Positions 1 through 11,664 of a stretch of 64,000 bases of DNA are shown in pieces; position 1 is the stretch's first letter, and each line of letters opens with the position of its first letter. Made by a program: the position numbers and the translations under genes. Source of the DNA: Malania oleifera (lineage: Eukaryota; Streptophyta; Magnoliopsida; Santalales; Ximeniaceae); contig NC_080421.1 of NCBI RefSeq assembly GCF_029873635.1, positions 37,676,617-37,740,616 on the forward strand, in the 5' to 3' direction. A model generated the notes under the pieces. The model did not search any database, had not been told where the DNA came from, and worked only from the letters and a program-made list of their open reading frames with translations.

Positions 1-321
1 GAAACAAACCAATTTTCAAGATGAATACAATTCAAGAAATCATATTGGTTTTAGTATTTTCATTCATCAACATTGGCATGATCATCAAGAATTCCCAATA
101 AAGTAATTTAACAATTTAGAATGCATTAATTGAGATTTTATTTTTTAAGCACATCTTAGTCATCAGATTCTTTTTACCTAGGAAAAGTAAAGTCAACCTA
201 AAACTAATTCCTAATCCTAGGTTCTAAGGAAACAAGAATTCAAAGGTCAAGTGTTTCCTTTGGGTACCCATTCTTCCTTGGGTGCCAATGAGTTTTTCTT
301 CACTACCCATTCTAACTTCTT

Positions 322-1864
322 TTATTTGCCTCTATTTCCTCTATAAGGGCAAAAATATCTTATGTGACCCTTTCTTTCACAATATAAACAAATTTTATTT
401 TCATGTGAGGGTCTTGACTTATTTGTATTATTTTTGCTTGTTGAGGCATAACCATATGGTTTAAAATTATTTTTGTAAAAATTATTTTTCTTAACTCCCA
501 AAAATGCTTTGGAGTTTTCTTTTCCTTTAATGGTTTTGCTATGATCTTTCTTTATCTTTTTCAAGAGAGTCTTTTCTTTCATAATATTTTCAATTTGATT
601 TTTCAAACTTTCAACTTGCTCTTGAAAAATTTTATGGTCTTTTTGTGCTTTTTCATTAAGCTCCTCATTTTCTTTTCTAAGGGAAGCATTTTCATCTTTC
701 AAGAAAGAACAAAGACAAGGTTCTTTTTTCTTTGTATTTTGACAATTTTTCCTGCAAGTTATCTATCTTTACTTGCTCCTTTTGAGAATTTAAAACAATC
801 TCCTCATTCTTCTTTTTAAAAGAATTATTTTCTTCTATCAATGAGGATTCCCTATGTTTTGATAAAGCAAGTTTTTTCTCCATATTTTTGTTCATTCTTT
901 TTACTAAAACTAATTCATCATATAATTTAGCACAATTTTCTATTACTTTATCATAAGAAGGTGCATAATCCTCCTCATCCAAACTTACTTCATCTTCTTG
1001 TTCGTTAGCCATTAAGCATGGATGCGCTTTTTCCTCATTTTTGCTTATTTCTTCTTTCATAAAGTGTTGTTCTTCTTCAAGGAATTTTCTAAAGTCTTTT
1101 ATGAGTGATTCCATATCATCCTTACTATCCTCATCATTTTCTAACATTTCTTTGAATTTTGGACCAGATGATTTAAGAGCAACACACTTATCCTTCCTAG
1201 GCTTTTGAGGATCCAAAGTTGTATTTTTCTTAAGTTCATAAGTCATAAGTGATCCAATAAGCTCATCAAGTGTGACTTTGGTTAAATCTTTTGCCTCCTC
1301 AATGGTGGCAGATTTAGCATGCCATGACTCGGGTAAAGATCATAAAACTTTTTGAACATTATCCTCCATAGAATAAGTTCTACCGAGTGCTTTTAATTCA
1401 TTTATGATGTGTGTGAACCGAGTGAACATGGATGTGATAGATTCTCCCTCATCCAATTTAAGAATTTCATATTCATTTACTAACATGTAAATTTTGGACT
1501 TCTTAACTTGTGAAGTACCTTCATATGTGACTTCAAGTTTTTCCCATATTTCTTTACTGGTATCACAACCACAAACACGATTGTATTCATTATCACTTAA
1601 AGCACAATAAAGAAAATTTTTGGTTTGAAAGTTAAGCTCAACTAACCTTATTTCGGTGTCCGACATCTCCTCTAGTTTTTTTGGTTCACCCTCGGTATTT
1701 TTGAATTCGTAATTTCCCTCTAAGATGACACGCCACATTTTGAGATTCTGTGCTTGGATGAAGATGGTCATTCGGTTTTTCCAAGCCGGGTAGTTTGAAC
1801 TGTTGAACAATGGCGGTCTTGCCACGGACTGTCCTTGGGAGGAGGTACAAGCTAAATACTCCAT
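322..1864 (-). pseudogene. Copia gag polyprotein (UBN2-type) with CCHC zinc knuckle, disrupted
   Basis: Gag would form the cytoplasmic virus-like particle that packages retrotransposon RNA. The start ATG (complement of 1862-1864) lies 46 bases downstream of the primer site. Residues 1-174 (1864-1340) hold a UBN2/DUF4219-like capsid region, with conserved features such as NYPAWKNRM and CDTSKEIWEKL. An in-frame TGA then follows, where the context suggests an Arg CGA codon. The same frame resumes through 692 as a charged coiled-coil segment. A frameshift near 700-720 moves into the next frame (702-322). That frame ends in a CCHC knuckle of spacing C-x2-C-x4-H-x4-C (CLYCERKGHIRYFC). The family assignment is firm; the gene is a pseudogene because of the stop and the frameshift. 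Confidence 0.85.
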
Positions 1865-1909
1865 TTGATCTTTACACTCTCGATTTTACACCATCAAATG
1901 CAAGCGTCT

Positions 1910-1922
1910 GGCTCTGATACCA
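1910..1922 (-). other. Primer-binding site, initiator tRNA-Met type
   Basis: The complement reads TGGTATCAGAGCC, the standard Copia primer site that pairs with the 3' end of initiator tRNA-Met. It sits two bases inside the LTR tip at 1925 and fixes both the leftward orientation of the element and the edge of its 5' LTR. Confidence 0.85.
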
Positions 1923-1924
1923 CT

Positions 1925-3644
1925 TGTTGGGAGTCCCAGCCCTGAGTATATAGTCTAGAGGGGGGATGAATAGACTCTTTTTGTGGAATACATATTTTTC
2001 TACAAAATAAAAACTCTTGGGAAGATATAAGAAATTATATCGCAATATAAATATAAATCATGCACAAGATATAAAATAAAGAGTGTAAGGGAGAGAAAGA
2101 ACAACACCGGTATTTTTACGTGGTTCGGCACCAAGCCTACATCCATGCCTTAGCACCAAACCAAGGATTCCACAATCCACTAAAGATACTCATTCACTGG
2201 CGGCGAAGCCTTACAACTCGAGAACAAATCCCTACACTTGGGAACAAACCCCTACCGCGCTCACCAAGAGCCTTCGCTTCGGTTCACAAAGAACCTTACA
2301 ACAATGGTTCACAAAGAACCTTACAAGAGATTGGAAATACAATTTAATGCTCCTTAAATGAGCCAATATGAAACACAACCAAATCCTCAATCTATTCTCT
2401 CAAGGAATGAATCTTACAAGATAAGTGAGCAAGAGATAATTAAGCACTTGTGAAGAATAACTAAAATGCAAAGTGCAAAGTGCAAAGTGCTTAGGTTTTG
2501 GATAAAATGATATTTTTCACAAATATGATCAACAATGCTAAAAACCATATTAATACAAGTCTAAAAGCTTGTATTTATAGCCCAAGAACCTTAGGAGCCG
2601 TTAACTAGCCGTTGGGGGGAAGAGAAAATATTTTATTTGGCAAACTAGCTGTTTTCCGCTAGTTGGAGCGCTTCTGCCCATTGAATTTGTTGACGAAATT
2701 CTCTGAATTTCGTCGACGAGGTCCCTGAATAAAAAAAAGTTACCAAAATGAAAGTTGTGGAATTTTGTCCTAGCTTTCTAGGGACACCAAGATTGTCCCA
2801 TTTGGACTCTTCTAGAAAAAGTTATGTCTAAAATACCATAAGGTATTCAAGACTCAAGACTGTACTATGGCAGTGACGATTACTTTGTTTTCCCTTATCA
2901 AAAATTATTTTAATGACTCAAAACATTCTTGGACAAAATTATATGAAATATATTAAGTCTAATGAAGATTAAAACTTGTCCAAATGAGTTTACTTTTGAA
3001 TATAAGATATTTTAATTAATAAAACACGTTTGAAAACCCATTTTGATATCTTATATCCTTAGTATGTCCTTTTGTAAAAATACTTGACTTTCTTTGAATC
3101 TTTAGGACATTAAACTTGTTTTAATACAATCGGGACTAAGTATAAAAATGTTCTTAAAACTAGGATGTTAAAAATTTGCCCCTTTGAAAACATATTTGAG
3201 TTTTAGGATTTATTTGACAAACTCTTATTTTAACTTAGAAAGTCATGAAAGGTGAGTTTGTGTTTATGTCTTTAGTGCAATCTTATAAACTCGTGTGTCC
3301 TAGTATGCTTATCCAATGGCTCAACTCTAACTCAAAAAATCATGCAAGACACACACTGCAAGAGTTATAATACGCACTCACTCACACAACCCTTATTACA
3401 ATTAATTTATACACAATAAAAACTCCGGGATGTGCTTTGGTGCTTCTGAGTCAGTGTCCTTCCGATCTTTTCTATTTGATGTCTACTAGGTTCGATCTTT
3501 GCTTCTGATTTGGTACTTCTGTGTATCTGACACTATGTACCTATACTAGATAAGATCTGCAAGGATGGAAAATACTAGAAACAACAACTAAGTTAATATC
3601 ATCAAAACATATAAGTCAAGATAGTGTAACTGACAGGGCTAACA
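1925..3644 (-). repeat. 5' LTR of the leftward Copia element
   Basis: The inner edge is secure: TGTTGGGAGTCCC starts right beside the primer site. The outer edge is set at CTAACA (3639-3644), which gives TGTTAG...CCAACA tips on the complement. The LTR contains the segment ACGTGGTTCGGC near 2117 followed by 'agcctacatcca', also seen in other Copia LTRs of this window, and one GTCGAC-type word near 2690-2707. The partner LTR lies outside the window, so no TSD can be checked. The outer edge could be wrong by tens to hundreds of bases. Confidence 0.55.
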
Positions 3645-3654
3645 AAGCTTCTTA

Positions 3655-6172
3655 AATCAAAGGTCTGGCTATTTGCCAATTTAAAATTTTAGCAATGAAA
3701 AGATCTTTCTATTAGATTTTTGAGTCTGATATCTGTTTTGATGTTGACAAACACAAGTGTCTCATGTGTATACTTAGTATTTTAAAAATTTTCATAATTT
3801 GGTATGCACACACAAAAGAGGAAAATGGAAGCCAAAAGGGATGTAAAGATTATACACTCAGGCACTTTCCATGAATTCTTAAAGAGCAAAGACAAAGACA
3901 TTTATTTTTCTACTGTATATGCATTTAAGTTTTTATCACTTGGTCTATAATAATGCATTCATCTACATGATATGTTTGAATGCTCAGATGACCATAGGTT
4001 GACCATAGGACTCCTAACATTTCACCAAAAACATTTTTCTAAAAAAGCCGATCGACGTTGGATTTTTTGGGCAAAATATTAATTGTCTCGGTCGACCAAC
4101 CAATTCGAGCTTTAATCAGCTCGGTCGACCGAACTTGCTCGAAGTTAAAATGTAGACCAATGCTCAGTCAACCGACCTCTTGGTGTGTTAAATGTCTTGG
4201 TTGACCAAATAGGGACAAAGTCAATAGTTTGACCTGCCTTGGTCAACTGAACTGTTTTGAACTAACCTTCCTTGGTCGAACGAACGTTAAAAATCTACTT
4301 TTCCAACTACTTGATCAATAGAACTCACAGTTCAAAAACACCATTGTTGACCGAACTTCATGTATGGTCAACCAGCCTTTTGCCATAGTTAACCGAATCC
4401 ACAAAGGGTTTAGAAACACCCTGATATGGTTGACCAAACTTGTAATTCAAAAAAGCCTTGGTCGACCGAACTTATAAAAGTGGTCGACCAAACCTTGTCC
4501 TTGATCGACCGAACCTCTCGGGTTGGTCAATTTTTTATCGCATTTAACTGAGGTTAATTTTAATTAAACATCATTAATATTTTTTTAAAATGACCTCTAT
4601 GTTCCCAACGGTTATATTTTTCAGAAATTCTATAAATACCCCTTCATTTTCTTATATTAGCAACTTTGATTAGCCATAATTTTCTCTCAAATTTATTTTG
4701 ACTTTTCCTAATCAAAGTTCCCCCAAACCTATTGTTATTGGAAAAACATTTTCTTTGGGGAAAATCTTTTCATTCTCTCCAAACTCTCTTTGATTCGTTC
4801 TTTGAAAATATTTTTGAAGCGAATATTTTTATTGAGCATTTATTTTTAGAGTGTGTTTATTGCAAAAACCTTTTTATGCATAAATCCTAACTTCTCCAAA
4901 TATCTCTTATTGCAAATCTTTGTTGGAGAAAACTTTTATTATATTTTGATCTTTGAAGTTTTTATTGCATATTTAGTTCACATCAAAGATCATATATGTA
5001 TTATTTTTTGCAAAAATATTTTTAGAGCAAAACCCTAAGTTCTCTTGCAGTTTTTATTGAAATATATTTTAGGAGAAAACTTTTATTAGGAGCCAAATCT
5101 TTGAAGCATTTATCATATATATTCCTTTCAAAGATTACAAAATCATTTTTAGAAAATCACTCTTACTCTATTGAGCTTATATCATATCATAAGAGAGTGC
5201 ATGTATTTGAGTTTTTAATGTGTACATACATGCTAGTATTTAGAAGCGTTTTAATATGTACAAAAATGATTTTTAATGTATTGGTTGGGTTCAACCCGAA
5301 ACTGAAATTGGGGAGTCTCAGCCCATATGTGAGACCGGTTCGGTTCAGTTCGAAAATTGACATGGGGTGTCTCCGCCTTGTAAGGGAGATCAGTCAGACT
5401 CAGCCTGGTAATTGAGTTGGGGTTTACCTTGTCCCGTAAGGAGAGGTTGTAATGGTTTCTGATCTGTCCGTTTAAGTGAGCAAAGATAGTGGAATCCTTA
5501 GGGGCATGCCCAAGGCGAGGACGTAGGTTGGTTTGGCCGAACCTCGATAACAAATATCGTGTATCTCTCTCTCTATCTCATTTACTTTCTACACTTTAAT
5601 TTCTATATGTGTATGCTTTTTTATTTATTGTTATAACTATTTGCATACACACATTTGAGTTAAATGAGATATGCCGCACATGTATGTTTGAATGTATGGT
5701 TTCATCATTTTTCATACATGTTATTATACTGAATAGGACATGAGCTGTGGGGAATCGACGTAAATGTTTAAATTAGCCGAAAAAGTTTTTAAAATCCAAT
5801 TCACCCCCCTCCCCTCTTGGGATCACACCAATTCCAACATTTTCCATATTAGGTAAATACATTATTAAAATTAATGATATCATGAGCACCATAAAAGCCT
5901 TTACAATTACAAATAAAATTCAATAAAAATTATTGTAACATTAATTGAAATTTATGAGACTCTTTTGCCGCTATTTTTTTGGTTAATTTGATTATTATGT
6001 GATAATTTTTTTCGTATTGCTAGCATTAATTATAGGAGTAACTGTTATGATTTAATTAGCCTTAATTATTGAGATGATTGTGTGTATTTGATTAGCCTTA
6101 ATAATGTATTTACCTAATATGGAAAGATCTTTTCATTATTAAATTTTTAAATTGGTAAATAGTCTGACCTTT
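3655..6172. mobile_element. Foldback MITE (about 380 bp) split by a solo LTR
   Basis: Sequence at about 3655-3709 plus 5845-5868 is the imperfect reverse complement of about 6092-6172. The arms share blocks such as AATGAAAAGATCTTTCCATA and TAGGTAAATACATTATTAA. Without the LTR insertion the element is about 380 bp with terminal arms of about 80 bp and no coding potential, as expected of a non-autonomous DNA transposon (MITE). The outermost ends read roughly AATCAAAGGTC...GACCTTTGATT. The TSD is unclear, so the superfamily is not assigned. Confidence 0.6.
3710..5839 (+). repeat. Solo LTR of a Copia element (GTCGACC-rich family)
   Basis: It starts with a decayed tip (TATTAG for TGTTAG) and ends with the motif CACCCCCCTCC...CCAATTCCAACA also seen at the ends of the LTRs at 41289 and 63358. 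The flanks ctttc (3705-3709) and ttttc (5840-5844) form a 4-of-5 TSD. The flanking MITE arms confirm the empty site, because they join into one arm when the LTR is removed. A TATA-like stretch (TCTATAAATACCCC) lies near 4629. Between about 4045 and 4540 there are roughly a dozen degenerate copies of GGTCGACCGAAC. No internal region or second LTR adjoins it. Confidence 0.75.
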
Positions 6173-6412
6173 GATTATTTTGTCATGTTCAAGCAATGGA
6201 AATTGTTTGGTGTTCTCTAGAATTAGAAGAGTTAACCCCAAATAATTAGTTGAGAAAGTAATAAGACCATTGCATTAACTTTACTAAATATAAACCTTGA
6301 AATCTATACCTCCAACACTACTTTAGCATAATCCTCAATTTTATGTGCTTAATTCTTTTTTATTTTATCTTTTTATTTTTGCAAGAGCTACAATATATTT
6401 AGTAACAAAAGC
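6173..6412. other. AT-rich intergenic DNA, no feature seen
   Basis: Low-complexity AT-rich sequence between the MITE and the first SINE. I see no ORF, repeat unit or RNA gene. Confidence 0.5.
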
Positions 6413-6422
6413 AAGTGAATAG

Positions 6423-6753
6423 CCCCCACAGGCATGGCGCAGTGGAAAGGCATCAGCACGTAAGAAGGAGTATCGGGGGTTCAATTCTAGATAGATATAC
6501 TCACGGAGCCAGCGGTACCTGTGAATGGTGAGAATTTACTCTGTGAGCCAGCGAGGACCGTGGATGGTAATGGAGATGTGTCCCGGGGGTCGGGTTGGCT
6601 GAACGTCCAATTGATGCACGGAAGTTGTATCCGCATTCCGGGCTTTACCTGATCCGCGAAATCTAGGTGGAGGATACTGATCCGTAGGTTTGGTGCCGCA
6701 CCAGGGGGGTTCGAAGGACTTGTTGGTGGTTGGAGTTCCTATGTAAAAAAAAA
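6423..6753 (+). mobile_element. tRNA-derived SINE, family 1 (two internal modules)
   Basis: The 5' end carries a box A-like TGGCGCAGTGG and a box B-like GGTTCAATTCT, as in the tRNA head of plant SINEs transcribed by RNA polymerase III. The body ends in a poly(A) tail. A 10-bp TSD, aagtgaatag, flanks it (6413-6422 and 6754-6763). Two copies of a module of about 38 bp (CCAGCG...CCGTG/CTGTG...GGTGAGAATTTACTCTGTGA) sit after the head. Related copies lie at 8358 and 10574. Confidence 0.85.
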
Positions 6754-7059
6754 AAGTGAATAGAAAAAAGTTAATACATTGAACATTAATAAATGTTAGA
6801 AAATTTGATAAATATATTTTAGAAGTTACATTTCCTTTGTAATGATGAGACTGAGAAAATTAAGTAACGGACAAACATTGATTATATTGTGATCATTACA
6901 TCAAACTTTATGATTGATAATAATGTAAGTTATTTATTCAGAACAAACAAGAAAAAAAAATATTATGGACATAATATTTTTGAGAAGGTTAAAAAAGAGC
7001 ACGAACAAAAAGATTTCTAAGTGACGAATTTTAGCATGCTCAAGTAAGGGACCATTTGC

Positions 7060-7282
7060 ACCCCCAGGATGTAGTTCAGGTGGTAGTGCGGGTTGCGGGA
7101 GTGCCTTTCACGAGATCAGGTGTTCAAACCCTTCCGGATTCATTTTCGCCCCTAAACTCCTGAATTTACCCTCCCTTTGGAGTTGTGGGGTCAACTTCAA
7201 GGGGCGCAGGATTAGTCACGTGGATCGTAAAATGGACGCGTGGATACCCGGTGCGTATTCCCAAAAAAAAAAAAAAGGTAAT
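7060..7282 (+). mobile_element. tRNA-derived SINE, family 2
   Basis: It begins CCCCCAGGATGTAGTTCAGG, with a box A-like TAGTTCAGGTGGTAGTGC and a box B-like GTGTTCAAACCC, and ends in an A-rich tail. The 11-bp TSD ggaccatttgc is present at 7049-7059 and 7283-7293. The body differs from family 1. It is not a functional tRNA gene because no cloverleaf closes. Confidence 0.8.
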
Positions 7283-7293
7283 GGACCATTTGC

Positions 7294-7324
7294 TATCAAT
7301 ATCAAAGATTAACTTACAATGATA

Positions 7325-7375
<51 letters not shown>

Positions 7376-8339
7376 AAGTGAAAACCACCAACTAGTTTGG
7401 CATTATTCGTAAACTAAAGTTATTTAAAAACTTGATTGACCAAATGCTCATTTTTTAATCAAATAAAAATTTAAAAATATGGCAAAAATAATAAAATAAA
7501 ATAGAATACAATTAAAACAATATAATAGTAAAAATAGATATTATTATAACATATGTTAAAACACTTGTTATATTTAAAAATAATTTTATTATATTTATAT
7601 TTTCAATTCACATGACCATTTTTAATAATTCAATTATTACATAAAAATTCACAATAAAAAATATTCTCATTTTACTTGAATATTATATTTCAAAATTCAT
7701 TTTTCAATATTACAAAAACAATATTATTGTATAATTCAATTGAAAAATAGTGAATATATTTTAAAATAATTATTATCATTTTAAAATTTCAAAAAAATTC
7801 ATTACAATTATATTTTCACGTGATTATTTTACTTTTAAATTAAAAATTATGCACAAAATAAATGATTCAATAACCAGGTTGGTGTTGTTTTTTCCTCATA
7901 TTCTTTTGGGAGAAAAAGACATTATAGCTTTGTGAATTAATGCAATAAAGCACAAATTAAATAGGATTAACAAATTACACGCAAGCCATATGTATGCATT
8001 ATTTAAATGTGTTAGTAAAGTAATGTTTGTTTAAGGCATGTTTATTTCTTCAGATTCGGAAAACTAAATTGTCCTCTTGGACTTTTATGACAAATGCGAG
8101 GCCCAAGCAGTCCCGTCGGTGCACTTCAGTTGAATCTAATAAATAATGTTAATTTATATTTTTAAAATATCATAAAATATGTACTTAAGTAATAATACAT
8201 TCAAATGATTTATAATATATCAATTCAGCATACTCAAAAATTTTAAAAATTGATATGAAGTTAATCGATTTTTTTTTTTAGTTTAATTTGACTTAGTTTT
8301 ACAGTCTAACTCAGAAATTTTCTTTTTATTTTTTCTATT
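7294..8339. other. AT-rich intergenic DNA with an (AAT)n microsatellite
   Basis: A long AT-rich stretch without ORFs. An AAT trinucleotide tract of about 15 units spans 7326-7371. I see nothing else in it. Confidence 0.6.
7326..7371. repeat. (AAT)n microsatellite
   Basis: About 15 uninterrupted AAT units. Confidence 0.95.
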
Positions 8340-8357
8340 CGTCGAAAGCTTGAACTT

Positions 8358-8695
8358 TTTTTTTTTTTTTTATTACATAGGAACTCCAACTACCAATGAG
8401 CCCTTCGGACCTCCTGGTGCGGCACCAAACCTACAAATCAGCATCTTTCGTCGCTAGATCACGCTGATCAGAGTAAAGTTTGGATGCGGACGCGACTTCT
8501 GTGCATTAGTTGGACGTTCGACCAACCCGACCCCCGGGACACATTTCCATTATCATCCACGATCCCCGCTAGCTCACAGAATAAACTATCACCATCCACA
8601 TTACTGCTGGTTCCGTGAGTGTATCTACTTGGAATTGAACTCTCGATACTCCTTCTTACTTACTAATGTCTTTCCACCGCGCCATGTCGTGGGGG
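8358..8695 (-). mobile_element. tRNA-derived SINE, family 1, inverted copy
   Basis: The complement matches the SINE at 6423: CATGGCGCGGTGG (box A-like), GAGTTCAATTCC (box B-like), two internal modules, a 3' body and a poly(A) tail (poly(T) at 8358-8371 on the given strand). An 18-bp TSD, cgtcgaaagcttgaactt, is exact at 8340-8357 and 8696-8713, so the insertion is fairly young. Confidence 0.88.
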
Positions 8696-8713
8696 CGTCG
8701 AAAGCTTGAACTT

Positions 8714-9776
8714 TGATCTATGTTTTTAAGGTCTGAGATTTGCTTTGATATATTTTTAAGGGCTTTGCTCCAATTCTAACACTAGTATTATTTTTTTTAT
8801 AAAGCAAAAATACCATTTATGATGGATTATTTACTTTGAGTAGAAAATTACTAGATTTTGTCACAAAAAGTAAAATGAAATGATGAAAAATATTTAATGC
8901 GGGTAAATATGCATGCGTATCTCTTTATATAAAAAGACGTAGCTATGTGTTGGAGTTGTGACAAATATTTCTCCTTTTCATTTGAAAGGGAAAATGATGT
9001 GACATGTGAAACGGTTCGGTTTAAAGCAATTTAAAAAGGTTTTATAACTTTATTCGCATATTTATCTCTCTCTCTCTAGAGTCAATGCATGTTTTATTTC
9101 ATATCCTTTTTTACTCTAACAAGATCCGAATTAACCTAAGACCCGAAATGGGTAAATCTCAAATGTTAACTACGACATGTCTTAAATATAAGAGTCTCTC
9201 TTAATTTTTAAAAGATATGTATTATAAAAATTAATACTCAAGGGCGTATTTTTCTTGGTAATGAATGATATTTTAAGTAGACTAAATTAACTCTCTCTCC
9301 AAGCCCTTGTCAATCCTTACCAGTTAGCCTACTTTTTTTTACTTTGGAAGACTAGTGAAACAATGATTGGTGACTTTGGATAATACTATAAAGAAAGGAG
9401 AGGAGTAAGGTGATAAGGTAAGGAGTGCATGATGGGTATTGGGCGTTGATCCAAAGTGAGAGTTGAGTTGAGGTCTGCCAACTAATTTCAGCTACTTTGT
9501 TTGAAAATGTTTGATTAATAAACTACACATCTACTTTGAATTCAATGGTGAACTAAGAAAACACAAGTGGGTTTTAGTTTAGTCCTAAAGGGTATGGTAG
9601 GTGATGAATCCATGATGACTTGATGATCAATTGCCCTGCACATTCTCTCCTTGTATTATTTTAGGTGGACTGGTTAACAATTTTCCTTATTATTTTTTTC
9701 ATGATTATTTAATTCCTTTCTTTTCGTTATTGTAGGTTTAGATTAGAATATGGGGCTACCAAAATTAGCATTTCAA
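8714..9776. other. Intergenic DNA, no feature seen
   Basis: Moderately AT-rich, without coding-length ORFs or recognisable repeat units apart from a short (CT)n run near 9065. Confidence 0.5.
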
Positions 9777-9791
9777 AATTGTCTCATTAAA

Positions 9792-9992
9792 CGCCTAATC
9801 GGGTTGGCTCAAATGGTAAGAGTGACTTATGACTTTGGTGATTTCAAGGTCACGAGTTCGATTCCCCCTTGAAAGTTTGCCCTTGTGAATTAGCAGGGGT
9901 ATATCAATGGGCAAACGGTTTTTACCCCTCGAATATCCAAAGTGGAACGATAGTAGATAGAGTTCTCGGATTATCAAAAAAAAAGAAAAAGA
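9792..9992 (+). mobile_element. tRNA-derived SINE, family 3
   Basis: The head reads GGGTTGGCTCAAATGGTAAG (box A-like) and GAGTTCGATTCCC (box B), followed by a short body and an A-rich tail. A 15-bp TSD flanks it with one mismatch (aattgtctcattaaa 9777-9791 against aattgtgtcattaaa 9993-10007). Box A and B are the best conserved of the SINEs here, but no complete tRNA fold is present. Confidence 0.85.
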
Positions 9993-10007
9993 AATTGTGT
10001 CATTAAA

Positions 10008-10562
10008 GTGTTTTTATAATGGTGTTTGATAGTATGAATTTTGATTTTTGAATTTAAATTAGTGGGAATTCAAATAGTATGTAATATAAAATTGTATTGA
10101 ATTTCTTTAAATTCATACAAAAAATTTAAATTCAAATCTCAAATTTTAATTTCTAAAAATTACGTAAGGATTAAAGATTCTCTCCTTGGAAATTAAGAGT
10201 GCAAAGCATCATTCATCTTGTTAATTTTTATCTTTATTGATTTGTTTGACATGTATCTATTATATATAAATGATCAGATAAATATTGATAGCTGACATCA
10301 TCAACATTTGATATAATAAGAAAAGAAAATGTTCTTCAATCAAATGATGATGCGGGTAATTTGTCATTGATCAATCGGTCATTTGTGATTCACACATCAC
10401 ATTATAAGTCACTATGTACAACAATGACAACAATAACAATAAAAACAAGCCTTAAGTCCCATTAGGTAGGGTCAGTCAATATATAGTAATATAACAAAAG
10501 TTAAATTATCACATATCGTGATAACAAACACGTATTATATCGTGTAACTTTTCATCTAAAAG
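10008..10562. other. Intergenic DNA with a short dispersed-repeat remnant
   Basis: Mostly AT-rich. At about 10417-10480 a CAACAA-rich stretch followed by AAGCCTTAAGTCCCATTAGG resembles a block commonly dispersed in plant genomes. I could not assign it to a named element. Confidence 0.4.
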
Positions 10563-10573
10563 ACTATTCAAGA

Positions 10574-10986
10574 GCCCCCAGGGGCATGGAGCGGTAGAAA
10601 GACATCAGCACGTAAGAAGGAGTATCGGGGGTTCAATTCTAGGTAGATACACTCACAGAACCAGCGGTACCTGTGGATTGTGAGAATTTACTCTGTACTA
10701 GCGAGGACCGTGGACAGTAAGAGTTTGCTCTGTGAACCAACGGGGACCGTGAATGGTGAGAGTTTTCTGTGAGTCAGCGAAGACCGTGGATGGTAATGGA
10801 GATATGTTCCGGAGGTCGGGTTAGCCGAACGTCTAACTGATGGACGAAAACCATGTCCGCATTCTGGACTTTGCCTGATCAGCGAGACTTATGGAGAGGA
10901 CGCTGATCCATAGGTTTGGTGCAGCACTAGGGGGTCCAAAAGGTTTGTTGGTGACTGAAGTTCGTATGTAATAAAAAAAAAAAAAA
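10574..10986 (+). mobile_element. tRNA-derived SINE, family 1 (four internal modules)
   Basis: Same head (CATCAGCACGTAAGAAGGAG, then GGTTCAATTCT) and same 3' body as the SINE at 6423. The internal module of about 38 bp is present four times instead of two, which makes this copy about 80 bp longer. An exact 11-bp TSD, actattcaaga, lies at 10563-10573 and 10987-10997. The tail is poly(A). Confidence 0.88.
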
Positions 10987-11269
10987 ACTATTCAAGATTA
11001 TTGACACTATTAATATAATAAAACTCATTTTTATGAAGTGATTTATTATTACCTCGTTGTGTATAATAAGCACACGTCATATATATATTTACCTTTTACA
11101 TCAGATTAACCACAATTTGAAAGCTTTAAGCAATTTAATATTTGGTGTGTAGATAATTTTCAAGGAATGCTTTAAAGTGCAAACCCTTTTTAGATTGGTT
11201 TTAGGTAGAGACCATCGCAAGACATCAAGCATGCATGCCCTCTTGGGGGAAGTATTTCCCCAAAAAAAA

Positions 11270-11571
11270 AAAAAGGCAGGCTTGGCAAGACATAGTGATG
11301 CAGATAGATCCCTTTCATCAATAGGACAGCTAGGGTCGCCACGTTCAATGAAAAAACGACAGCTCAGGAGCCATGTCAGCCCTTATGAAGCTGCCAGGTG
11401 TCACCCAGCTTGTCGTGCTATGATGAAAAGTCACTCTGGGTTTGACTATAATCGCCATCCCATATGATATATAAAAAAGAACAAAAAACCAGCCCAGAAA
11501 ATTCTCCCTAGACCGCACTTAGCCTCTTTCTTTGACCCATCCATTGCCCACTGTTTCACCGTAGCCTCATG

Positions 11572-11600
<29 letters not shown>
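11270..11600 (+). promoter_or_regulatory. Promoter-like segment without a gene behind it
   Basis: This block is less AT-rich than its surroundings. It includes GTTTGACTAT (W-box-like), a TATA-like GATATATAAAAAAG near 11467, and a C-rich leader-like stretch, then runs into (CT)n(TA)n at 11572. It looks like a plant polymerase II promoter plus 5' leader. No coding sequence follows, only AT-rich DNA. A 96-codon frame at 11177-11467 overlaps it but has no recognisable domain. Confidence 0.3.

Positions 11601-11660
<60 letters not shown>
11572..11660. repeat. (CT)n(TA)n compound microsatellite
   Basis: About 11 CT units followed by about 33 TA units with one interruption (ACAT). Confidence 0.95.

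Positions 11661-11664
<4 letters not shown>

Larger units (their letters stand above)
1..1924 (-). mobile_element. Internal region (5' part) of a Ty1/Copia retrotransposon, truncated by the window edge
   Basis: This is the gag side of a Copia element transcribed leftward. Reading from the LTR at 1925 toward position 1 there is a primer-binding site, a gag reading frame and a CCHC zinc knuckle; protease, integrase and reverse transcriptase would lie outside the window. The long coiled-coil gag with one zinc knuckle resembles the SIRE/Maximus branch of Copia, which is an inference from domain order only. The copy is dead: gag has one in-frame stop and one frameshift. Confidence 0.8.

Noticed and set aside
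9795..9977. Possible tRNA gene (box A and box B present)
   Set aside because: Boxes belong to a SINE head; there is no acceptor stem or anticodon arm, and the copy has a poly(A) tail and TSD.
11177..11467. 96-codon + strand frame
   Set aside because: No recognisable domain; it overlaps a promoter-like region and includes a poly(A)-derived Lys run.
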